Source: Candidatus Abyssobacteria bacterium SURF_17
Lineage (GTDB): Bacteria > Abyssobacteria > SURF-5
Length of the DNA stretch: 64,000 nucleotides
Reading direction: 5' to 3'
Assembly: GCA_003598055.1 (NCBI GenBank)
Contig: QZKI01000131.1
Location: 21,045-85,044 of the forward strand
Shown piece after piece: positions 41,119 through 49,035 of this stretch (positions are counted from its first letter, which is position 1; every line of letters starts with the position of its first letter). A model generated the notes under the pieces. That model was given only the letters and a program-made list of their open reading frames with translations. It was not told the origin of the DNA and did no database searches. The position numbers and the translations under genes are program-made.

Positions 41119-42102
41119 ATGGCTGATCGCGTTCTGGTCTGCGCTCGGACTGTTCAGGCGCTCGAGGGCGCTCATAAAGACGTCCTGAAACAGGCTGGAT
41201 TTGAAATTGTTCCTTCAAAGCTGGACCGCCACCTGACGGCCGACGAGTTAGCGGAACGCCTGCCGGGAATGGTCGCGGTCATCGTGGGATTAGATGAGGT
41301 CAGTCAGAAGGCTCTCGACGGCGCCGACATTCTGAAGGTTATCTCGATGAACGGAGTGGGACTCGACCGGATCGATGTCGAAGCCGCGACCGATCGTGGT
41401 ATCGTCGTCACACACACGCCCGGAACGAACGCCGATTCGGTCGCCGACCATACGTTGGCCCTCATCCTCGCCCAAGCCCGGCTCATTCCGCACCATGACC
41501 GCAACGTGCGCTCCGGTGGATGGACTCGCATCGCCGGACGCGAACTCAAAGGGCGAGTGCTGGGAATCGTGGGAGTGGGACACATCGGCAAGGCTGTCGC
41601 ATTGCGCGCGCTCGCGTTTGGAATGCGCGTGCAAGCATACGACCCGTTTCCGGATAGGGCGTTCTGCTCGACGCATGGAATTGATGTTGTTGACCTGAAA
41701 GATATCCTGGCCACGAGTGATGTGCTATCCCTGCATTGCCCGGTAACGCCGGACACCGAGAATCTTATCAACGCCTCTAGCATCGCGACGATGAAGCGCG
41801 GAGCAGTCTTGATTAATACTGCCCGCGGAGAACTCGTCGACGAAAATGCCCTCATTGACGCTCTTGCTTCCGGGCCTCTCTCCGGAGCCGGACTTGACGT
41901 GTTCACGACGGAGCCTCCGCGCGAAAGCCCTCTCTGGAGGATGGAACAGGTGGTCCTCTCACCACATCTGGGAGGAAACACAAGAGAGGCCGTGCTCCGC
42001 ACAGCATACCAGTCGGCTCTGAATGTCGTCGCCGTCGTGCGCGGAGGAAAAGCCGACCGCGTCGTCAACCCCGAAGTCCTGCGCGAGATAAGGAAGGATT
42101 AA
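41119..42102 (+). CDS. D-2-hydroxyacid dehydrogenase (SerA-like)
   Basis: 327 residues. NAD-binding GVGHIGKAVALRALAFGM in the Rossmann motif GxGxxG, and the catalytic triad Arg (INTARGELVDE), Glu (following DVFTTEPP) and His (LSPHLGGNT) of the D-isomer-specific hydroxyacid dehydrogenases. It lacks the regulatory ACT domain of many 3-phosphoglycerate dehydrogenases, so a catabolic role on a sugar acid such as glycerate or a 2-keto acid is more likely. Starts 2 bases after the aldehyde dehydrogenase stop. Confidence 0.88.
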   Translation: MADRVLVCARTVQALEGAHKDVLKQAGFEIVPSKLDRHLTADELAERLPGMVAVIVGLDEVSQKALDGADILKVISMNGVGLDRIDVEAATDRGIVVTHTPGTNADSVADHTLALILAQARLIPHHDRNVRSGGWTRIAGRELKGRVLGIVGVGHIGKAVALRALAFGMRVQAYDPFPDRAFCSTHGIDVVDLKDILATSDVLSLHCPVTPDTENLINASSIATMKRGAVLINTARGELVDENALIDALASGPLSGAGLDVFTTEPPRESPLWRMEQVVLSPHLGGNTREAVLRTAYQSALNVVAVVRGGKADRVVNPEVLREIRKD

Positions 42103-42106
42103 CAAC

Positions 42107-42997
42107 ATGCCGCTTCCCGGATGTATTACGGCAATGGTCACTCCGTTCGATGAGCGGGGAAATATCAATCTCGACGTTACGGCTCGACTTGCCGTCTGGC
42201 TCGCGGATAAGGGTATTGACGGGTTGTTTATCGGCGGCACCACGGGTGAGGGGCTATTATTGAGCTTCGAGGAGCGGAAACAGTTGACTGAGGTCGTCGT
42301 GTCAGCGGTCGGCAAGCGGGTGCAGGTTATCGTCCACGCAGGCTGTTTTACGACTGCCGACACTATTGAGCTTGCAGGTCATGCGCAGAAGGCCGGCGCC
42401 AATGCCGCCGCAGTCCTCAGCCCGTTTTTCTACGCAGCCGACCGCATTGCAATGGTCGAGCACTTTGTGGCCATCGCGAGAGCAGTGCCGGGATTTCCCA
42501 TCTACCTGTACAACATCCCGGACAACACGCGGAACAGGATTACCACAGACGTTATCATGGCCGTGTTGGAGCAAACGCCCAACCTGGCCGGCATCAAAGA
42601 CAGCAGCAAAGACCTCGTGTTCCTCCAAAAACTGGTCGACATGGCGCCTGAAGGTTTCTCGGTTCTAGTGGGAAGTGACAGCGTGCTGTTGCCCGGCCTC
42701 TTTGTTGGCGCGGTCGGAGGCGTTTCGGCAGCGAGTACAGCATTCCCCGAAGTCGTCGTAGGAATCGGGAAGGCGTTTCGGAACGGAGAGCTTCCCAAAG
42801 CCCGCACCTTGCAGAAACGTTTGAATGTTCTGCTCAACGTCCTCAAGATTGGGCCGACACCGTCAGGATACAAAGCTGCTCTTGTCACGCGAGGTATTCC
42901 CGTGGGCGGTGTGCGAGCGCCGCTCAGAGATTTCACTCCGGAAGAGCGGAAACGGTTCGAGAAGGCGCTTGATGAGGTATGGAAGGAGGATTCATAA
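42107..42997 (+). CDS. DapA-family aldolase/lyase (dihydrodipicolinate synthase / KDG aldolase-like)
   Basis: 296 residues. TIM-barrel lyase with GTTGEG (42230 region), the Tyr of YNIPDNT and the Schiff-base Lys of GIKDSSKD. Dihydrodipicolinate synthase, 2-keto-3-deoxygluconate aldolase and N-acetylneuraminate lyase share this pattern. The sugar-acid surroundings make a 2-keto-3-deoxy acid aldolase or dehydratase more probable than lysine biosynthesis. Starts 4 bases after the dehydrogenase gene. Substrate not determinable from sequence alone. Confidence 0.82.
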   Translation: MPLPGCITAMVTPFDERGNINLDVTARLAVWLADKGIDGLFIGGTTGEGLLLSFEERKQLTEVVVSAVGKRVQVIVHAGCFTTADTIELAGHAQKAGANAAAVLSPFFYAADRIAMVEHFVAIARAVPGFPIYLYNIPDNTRNRITTDVIMAVLEQTPNLAGIKDSSKDLVFLQKLVDMAPEGFSVLVGSDSVLLPGLFVGAVGGVSAASTAFPEVVVGIGKAFRNGELPKARTLQKRLNVLLNVLKIGPTPSGYKAALVTRGIPVGGVRAPLRDFTPEERKRFEKALDEVWKEDS

Positions 42998-43025
42998 TCG
43001 CGAGCGGTTGCTGCAACTCGTAACG

Positions 43026-44510
43026 CTACTGCCAGAATCCCACCATGTGATTGTAGATGTGTTCGAATTCAGCCAGATGCTCCCGATACCGCACAACGTT
43101 CTCCGGGACGGGCTCGACAATCGCACTCGTGACCGACCTCTCCCGCGCCGCAGCGGCAACATCGTCAATCAAGCCTGCGCCTGAGGCAGCCAGCAGCGCT
43201 GCACCCTTGATAGTCCCTTCCGGCTCATCTGACAAGACCAACGGCAGCCCATACACGTCCGCCTTGATTTGGTTCCATAATGAGTTGCGTGTGCCCCCGC
43301 CGGAGCAACAGACGCGCTCTATGGTAACGCCCGCATCACGAAACATCCTGATTGTTCTGCCTACCGCGAAGGCCACGCCTTCCATCACCGCACGTGCCAT
43401 GTGGCCCGCGTGGTGGTTGAGCGTGAGGCCGACGAACGCCCCTCGCGCCCGCGTGTTGTCGCGCCTTCGCTCGCCCAAAAGATACGGATAGAAGTACAAT
43501 CCATCGCTTCCCGGCGGAATCTTCGAGGCGAGGCCGATGAGTTGTTCGTAGGAAACGTTGGCTTCTCGCGCTGGACGGACTACATCGCGGTACCACTTCA
43601 TGCTCAGACCGCCGCAGTCGAGCATGATGAACGGCAACCAACCGTCAACCACATGACGAAGATTCGAGAAGTTTGGGTCGATAAGGGGTCTTTCCTTGTG
43701 CACGACAAACAACGTACTCGTTCCGGTTATGTCAGCGGCATAGCCCTCGCCGGCAAGTCCGAGCCCCAACATGGATACTATGAAATCGCCCCCTCCGGCA
43801 ACGACCGGAACGCCCGCAGGCAAACCTGTTTGCGCAGCCGCGGACTCGGTCACCGTTCCAATGACCTCATGTGACGGATAGATGCTTGCGAATTTTGCAG
43901 CGTCCACTCCAAGAATCTCGGCCATGCGCTCAGAGTACGTGTCAGTAGCGGCATCCAGGAGAAAGGTCCCCGATGCTTCGCTTGGGTCGGTGGCGGCGAC
44001 ACCGGTGAGGCGAAATGAGATGAAGTCCTTCGGGACAAGAAACCACCGTGTGCGGCCATAGACATCCGGATGGTTCTCCTTTATCCATAGCACTTTCAGT
44101 CCGACCCATCCGGAATGGATTGGGTTGGCTGTGATTGCTGTCAGGTCGGCCTCTTTCCGCTTCATGAGAACAGCGTCGCACTGTTCCTGACAACGCTTAT
44201 CACACCAGATTTGGGTCCATTCAGTCGTGACTCTTCCATGCTCGTCCACACCCACCGGACCGTGCATCTGACCGCAACAGCAAACGCCCGCTATGGATTC
44301 GAGGGGGACGCATGCGTCGGCGAGGACATTCCGAATTGCCAGGCATACACCTTCCCACCACGAATCGGGCCTCTGTTGCGCCCAGCCCGGGCGCGGGCTA
44401 TTCACGTCTTGTTGTATCTGCGACATTCCAAGAATCTTGCCATCCTGCGTGATAATCGCCGCGCGGATGCTCTGCGTGCCAAGGTCAACAACAAGGACAT
44501 TTTTGTTCAT
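43026..44510 (-). CDS. FGGY-family carbohydrate kinase (xylulokinase-like)
   Basis: 494 residues. First phosphate motif VVDLGTQSIRAAI, then GVCCCGQMHGPVGVD containing the GQMHG signature of xylulokinases, a C-terminal CCSGGGTRNSLWNQIKADV adenine-binding region and GAALLAASGAG. It phosphorylates a ketose or polyol with ATP; xylulose, ribulose or a similar sugar is plausible. Second gene of a minus-strand pair with the iron alcohol dehydrogenase (33 bases apart), convergent with the plus-strand sugar-acid operon, so both halves probably serve one catabolic pathway. Confidence 0.85.
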   Translation of the reverse strand: MNKNVLVVDLGTQSIRAAIITQDGKILGMSQIQQDVNSPRPGWAQQRPDSWWEGVCLAIRNVLADACVPLESIAGVCCCGQMHGPVGVDEHGRVTTEWTQIWCDKRCQEQCDAVLMKRKEADLTAITANPIHSGWVGLKVLWIKENHPDVYGRTRWFLVPKDFISFRLTGVAATDPSEASGTFLLDAATDTYSERMAEILGVDAAKFASIYPSHEVIGTVTESAAAQTGLPAGVPVVAGGGDFIVSMLGLGLAGEGYAADITGTSTLFVVHKERPLIDPNFSNLRHVVDGWLPFIMLDCGGLSMKWYRDVVRPAREANVSYEQLIGLASKIPPGSDGLYFYPYLLGERRRDNTRARGAFVGLTLNHHAGHMARAVMEGVAFAVGRTIRMFRDAGVTIERVCCSGGGTRNSLWNQIKADVYGLPLVLSDEPEGTIKGAALLAASGAGLIDDVAAAARERSVTSAIVEPVPENVVRYREHLAEFEHIYNHMVGFWQ

Positions 44511-44543
44511 GGAATCAATGCGGGCCTTTCCCGTGCAGATTGC

Positions 44544-45725
44544 TCAAAGCCGCATCAGCAAGACTTCTAATACCTCGTTCCTGTCGAGAGCGGCAGGATT
44601 CGACTTATTGTCCGGTTGAGCGGCGATGTCATTGAGGTCTTCTTCATGAATGCCATAGGCGCCCAACCTGGGAATTTTCAATATCTCTACCCACTCGCTC
44701 ACTTTTCTGAGAAGCAATTCGCATCCCTCAGCCGTATCGCCCTCCTGCCTCCCGTGGATAATGAAACCGACTCTTGCATACTTCCTGAGCGAAGGGTGAC
44801 GAGCGCCGTGTTGGCTCAGGAGTTTCTTGATCGTTGCCGAGGTGGCTGTACCAACAAGAGTACCGCACACAACCCCATGGGGAGCATCGAACAACGCGCC
44901 AATGGGGGAGGCAAGGCCATGAACGACGCCGAGTCCGGCATTGGCCAGAGTGATGCCCGATATCAACGCGGCATAGGTCATGCCGGCCCGAACGCTTACA
45001 TCTTTGGCGCCGTTTGTGCAAGCTGGGAGCAGACACCGGGCGGCACATTCCAGCCCGCTCAAGGCGAGCGCATCCGTCATGGGCGATGCATTCTTGGATA
45101 CGTATGATTCCAGAAGCTGCGTAAACGCATCCAGACCGGAGGCCGCCGTTACATGAGGAGGGCATGAGACCGTGAGCAGCGGGTCAAGAACAGCCACGTC
45201 AGGCACGAACTTGTCATGACGAAGCGACTTTTTGAATCCGCCGCGGCCTGGCTTGCTTAAGACGGCATTCTTCGTGGCTTCACTGCCGGTGCCTGCCGTT
45301 GTGGGCACAGCGATAAACGGTATTTTCGAGCCGTCGTGTGGCGCGCCCGTGCCGATGCCTTCAAGGTAATTCAATACGGATTCCTTTTTCGGCAGCATGG
45401 CCGATATGGCTTTCCCGGCATCCATGACGCTCCCGCCTCCACAGGCAAGCACAACGTTTATATGTGCGTCCCTGAACTCGGTAACGGCTTTGTCAACCAG
45501 CTCCGGCGACGGCTCACGCTCGACACTGAGATGATAATGGTTGACCCCATCGGTGTCTAATGCTTTGATAAGGCTTTCCCATTCGGTGGACGCCTGGAAC
45601 GAACTCCCGCCGGTTACTATCAACACCATTTCTCCAAATTTTCTCACCAACTTCGGAACTTCACTAAACTTGCCTGCCCCGAACACAATTCTGGGGGGTT
45701 TTGCAAAGGTAAATGATTGCACCAT
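44544..45725 (-). CDS. Iron-containing alcohol dehydrogenase
   Basis: 393 residues, full length. Group III features: GGGSVMDAGKAI (NAD-binding), DAFTQLLESYVS and VVHGLASPIGALFDAPHGVV with the metal-binding His/Asp set. It interconverts a short alcohol or sugar alcohol and its aldehyde or ketone with NAD(P). Precedes the FGGY kinase on the same strand, so the product may be phosphorylated next. A sugar-reductase function (for example on a 3-carbon aldehyde) is possible; the substrate is not readable. Confidence 0.87.
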   Translation of the reverse strand: MVQSFTFAKPPRIVFGAGKFSEVPKLVRKFGEMVLIVTGGSSFQASTEWESLIKALDTDGVNHYHLSVEREPSPELVDKAVTEFRDAHINVVLACGGGSVMDAGKAISAMLPKKESVLNYLEGIGTGAPHDGSKIPFIAVPTTAGTGSEATKNAVLSKPGRGGFKKSLRHDKFVPDVAVLDPLLTVSCPPHVTAASGLDAFTQLLESYVSKNASPMTDALALSGLECAARCLLPACTNGAKDVSVRAGMTYAALISGITLANAGLGVVHGLASPIGALFDAPHGVVCGTLVGTATSATIKKLLSQHGARHPSLRKYARVGFIIHGRQEGDTAEGCELLLRKVSEWVEILKIPRLGAYGIHEEDLNDIAAQPDNKSNPAALDRNEVLEVLLMRL

Positions 45726-46136
45726 GGAATTCTGCTCCCGTATCCTCGCTTCAAGTACGTCTGATAATGTCGGCTAGATCAATGCCCAATGGAAGACGTC
45801 GATGTCAGAATGAGGATATACTGATTTATCAGCCTCCTCCTGCCAAAGTATATATCATTGGACATTATGTTTCCAAGGGCTTCATAGTTCGAATTTTTCC
45901 ACGCAGTTCCCGTTGAAAGTTCGACGCATTTCCATGCTCTCACAAATACCCGCTTCACGGAACTCTCCGCGTATTTGCATCTCCGAAGAAATGCATCTTC
46001 AAAGACGATGAAGTCCCAGACCGTTTCGCGGAGCCGACTGGCGCCGTCTTGCATGACATGGTACACTTACCATGCGAATGGGCTGTAGCATGTTGAAATG
46101 TCGAAGCGGACTACCAAATGGGTGCGAATAAAGTAG
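45726..46136. other. Intergenic region, no gene recognised
   Basis: 411 bases. A minus-strand ORF (45779-46066) has no recognised relative. The region is between divergent genes and must hold promoters for both, but no clear -35/-10 or sigma-54 element was found. A short ATATAT run (45850 region) is visible. Confidence 0.35.
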
Positions 46137-48263
46137 ATGATAACGACTGGCTCTTGTCGCACGATTGTCTGGCTGGCGCTCACGGGACTCATTTGTGTGA
46201 GCGTGTATGCGGTTCAGGAAGACGAACAACAGGAGTGGATACGCCACCAGCGAGATTTCGCGGCGCTTTGCGAACGAAGAGTTCGTGAGGCGTCCTCGCT
46301 AATCCTTGAAGCTACGGACCCCTCGGCGTTCGAGTCCCACGCTTTGCGGGCTCGCGAGCTGGTATCCACGCTGCCACGCACACAAGAAATCATTGTGCCC
46401 GATGCTGGCATACGCGACCTGTGCACAACATGCCATCTGGGAATTGATAACCCACTCTTCTCGGATGCGCCAGAGCCTTTAAAAACGCACACGGGCACAA
46501 TCATCCGACAGCATCCGACGGAACAGTTCGGCTGCACACTTTGCCACGGTGGAACCGGAACAGGCATCAGAGTCAGCGCAGCACACGGAGCGGAAGAGTC
46601 TGGCCAGAACCGGCTCATTCCCAAGAGCTACCTCCAATCCGCCTGCCTCGGGTGTCATGAGACCTCATACGGCCTTGCAGGGGCCGAGAAGCTTGAGGAC
46701 GGCAGAGTGACATTCGGCAAGTACGGTTGTTATGCTTGTCACCGAACCCGCTTCTTTGAGGCCCGGCCCAAGTTTGCTCCCCCTCTGATAGATTTGACAT
46801 TTAAGCTGCTCGACAAACGCTGGCTCGTGAGCTGGCTCCGCGACCCGCAGAGAATTCGCGCGGGAACAATCATGCCGAACTTTCACTTGACTGATGGGGA
46901 AATCGGAGACATCGCTTCGTTTCTGCTCGCACTCGAATCCAATGGGACTTACCCGGCCATCGACCTTTCAAGCGCATCATCGGAAAGAGGAAAACGCTTC
47001 TTCACAGAACTCGGCTGCAGAGCATGCCATTCAGATGGAGCGGGCGAACGGCCACTCCGCCGACGCATTCCGAATCTTGCCGATGCCGGCGTGAAGCTCA
47101 GGCCCGAGTGGGTGCTGCAGGAGCTTGAGCATCCGAAACTGCTGAATCCCGATGCGCGCATCCCAATTCTCGACGTAACTGCTTCAGACACACTGGATAT
47201 CATTGCCTATCTGACGACTCTTACGAACAACCAAGAGACTGTTGAGAATGAACAACTGAGGTTGACGGGCACCTCGAAGGAAAAGGGGCGAGCTCTGGTT
47301 GAATATTACGGATGTTACGGGTGCCATATGGTCAGGGGTTTCGAGAATGCTCCTCCGGCTGGGCCGGACGTGCGCGACCTCAATATCAAAGAAAAGCCTC
47401 AAGCACACACAGGTTCACAACCAAAGCCAAGAATGCCGGAATACAAGTTCGATGGCGGCGAGGCGGAGAGCCTGACCACTTTCTGCCTCAGCCATCGCCA
47501 GTTCGAGACGCCGGAAAAGTACTCGCGCCCTGCGACTCTCACTCAGCGTCTCGGGCAAGTCGGAGAAGAACTGATAACGGAGTATAATTGCCGCGGCTGT
47601 CATATGCTCGAGGAGAGCGTCAAGCCGCGGATACACGCGTTTATTGGCCTCAAGACCTATGTGCCTCCGCGTCTTATCCGTGAAGGCGAAAAAGTACAGC
47701 CGAGGTGGGTATCCGAGTATCTGCGGAAACCCAACGTGCTGAGGCCGTGGCTGAAGATACGGATGCCGAACTTCTCGTTATCGGATGTAGAGCTTCGGCA
47801 CTTGATTTCGTATTTCTCGGTGAAGGCGGCATCTCCCGAGCACGCGCGCCTGCCCTACGTTCCGCCGGTCCGACGAGAGCAGATTCCGAAGATAGAACTC
47901 GAGATGGGAGAGTATCGCGTGCGGTTTGATAAATGCATGCAGTGTCACCCGGTCTCGCTGGCGGGGGATCTGCCCGAAGACGTGAAAATTGATGACCTCG
48001 CCATCAACCTCCTGTTGGCAAAGACACGGCTTCGATTCGAGTGGATTAAGAATTTCCTGCGGAATCCTGACAAATACGCCGGACCGGATACGAGGATGCC
48101 GTTCGTGTACTATTCTCCGGAAGGCGCTCCGCGCGTGTCAAATCCCGAAATGTGGATTGACTACGTTGCGAAATACCTGATGGTGATGGAGAACATTCCG
48201 GAACCGCTCGTCGAGGAAAAGCAGGGCGGGCCGGAAACAGATTGGGCTCAGATGGAATACTGA
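46137..48263 (+). CDS. Octaheme c-type cytochrome with repeated mono-heme domains
   Basis: 708 residues. Signal peptide ending near VSVYA, then eight CXXCH sites (CTTCH, CTLCH, CLGCH, CYACH, CRACH, CYGCH, CRGCH, CMQCH). Several are followed by IRAGTIMPNFHLTDGEIGDI- or RMPNFSLSDVELRHL-type segments, that is a Met ligand and helix as in class I cytochromes c. It is therefore a chain of small mono-heme cytochrome domains, unlike the bis-His c3-type proteins elsewhere in the window, and would have higher-potential hemes. Periplasmic electron carrier of unknown partner. The start is ATG 46137; no strong ribosome binding site precedes it. Alone on its strand. Confidence 0.85.
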   Translation: MITTGSCRTIVWLALTGLICVSVYAVQEDEQQEWIRHQRDFAALCERRVREASSLILEATDPSAFESHALRARELVSTLPRTQEIIVPDAGIRDLCTTCHLGIDNPLFSDAPEPLKTHTGTIIRQHPTEQFGCTLCHGGTGTGIRVSAAHGAEESGQNRLIPKSYLQSACLGCHETSYGLAGAEKLEDGRVTFGKYGCYACHRTRFFEARPKFAPPLIDLTFKLLDKRWLVSWLRDPQRIRAGTIMPNFHLTDGEIGDIASFLLALESNGTYPAIDLSSASSERGKRFFTELGCRACHSDGAGERPLRRRIPNLADAGVKLRPEWVLQELEHPKLLNPDARIPILDVTASDTLDIIAYLTTLTNNQETVENEQLRLTGTSKEKGRALVEYYGCYGCHMVRGFENAPPAGPDVRDLNIKEKPQAHTGSQPKPRMPEYKFDGGEAESLTTFCLSHRQFETPEKYSRPATLTQRLGQVGEELITEYNCRGCHMLEESVKPRIHAFIGLKTYVPPRLIREGEKVQPRWVSEYLRKPNVLRPWLKIRMPNFSLSDVELRHLISYFSVKAASPEHARLPYVPPVRREQIPKIELEMGEYRVRFDKCMQCHPVSLAGDLPEDVKIDDLAINLLLAKTRLRFEWIKNFLRNPDKYAGPDTRMPFVYYSPEGAPRVSNPEMWIDYVAKYLMVMENIPEPLVEEKQGGPETDWAQMEY

Positions 48264-49035
48264 ATCCCTTTATGCCGAAGGATTGCCATTGGGTGTTCTC
48301 GGACTGGCACATGTTCCCACGGGACTGGGAGTGTAGGATTCGTATCATAGCTCGGACTGATGGACTCCCGCCGGTCAAGAGCCTGCTTCTTAAATGTTGC
48401 CCAGCAAGTGTAGCTTCCGGCCTGTCGTCCGTGACAAGAAGGTGCAGACATCGTTTCCCGAGTTGCACTGTTTGAAGACCTCTGTCATACCCTTCATCAA
48501 ATCGTATTTGGTACAGGACTTGCTCTCACATCAATCGCCATCAACGTAGAACAATTCAACTCAGTAGGATGGCAAGTACTCGTGACTTCAGTGCCGTTAA
48601 CGAGAAGGTCTGTAGTAGCCGTTTCGAAAAAACAGGCGAGTTTGTGACGTTGGTATCTGATTGGCATCAATGGCCTTATGCTTGCGGCGCGTCAGGATTT
48701 TTCCAAAGCGCCTTTACCTGGAGCGATTATCGTCGGCGACCGAAACCTGTCGAGAGGGATCATCACTTGGAGCACAGTGGCATGACGGCATCGGAAATTT
48801 GCCACGCTTGGACACAGCGCGTACGGAAATGGACTGCTCTCGGCCTTTTTCGTTCGCAATTTTCGGGAAATCCTGCGCTTATGCTACATCTTGTTTCCGC
48901 ATTTCCTACTGCAAACGGACCAGATGCTATGCTCTGCAAGATGGAAATTTGCACAGAACCACATCCGGTATTCCGAGCCGTCTTGCGTTTCGGGCTATTC
49001 ACCCGAAATCATCAGGCCTAGAGGAGGGTTAACAC
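48264..49035. other. 772-base gap with possible decayed gene
   Basis: No convincing gene. Two short out-of-frame stretches look protein-like: 48462-48650 (VFGTGLALTSIAINVEQF, membrane-like) and about 48660-48790 (FSKAPLPGAIIVGDRNLS). They could be parts of one frameshifted gene, but I recognise no family and the case is weak. A GAGGAGG site at 49021-49027 belongs to the next gene. Confidence 0.3.

Noticed and set aside
41119..42102. Call as serine-biosynthesis SerA
   Set aside because: No ACT domain and the gene sits in a catabolic operon, so only the broader family name is used.
42107..42997. Call as lysine-biosynthesis DapA
   Set aside because: The motifs are shared with keto-deoxy-acid aldolases and the neighbours are sugar-acid enzymes.
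45779..46066. Minus-strand ORF of 95 residues
   Set aside because: No ribosome binding site, no recognised family; treated as chance.
48569..49021. Plus-strand ORF of 150 residues
   Set aside because: Composition (W, H, R, C rich) and lack of a site suggest a non-coding frame; it may overlap a decayed gene in another frame.
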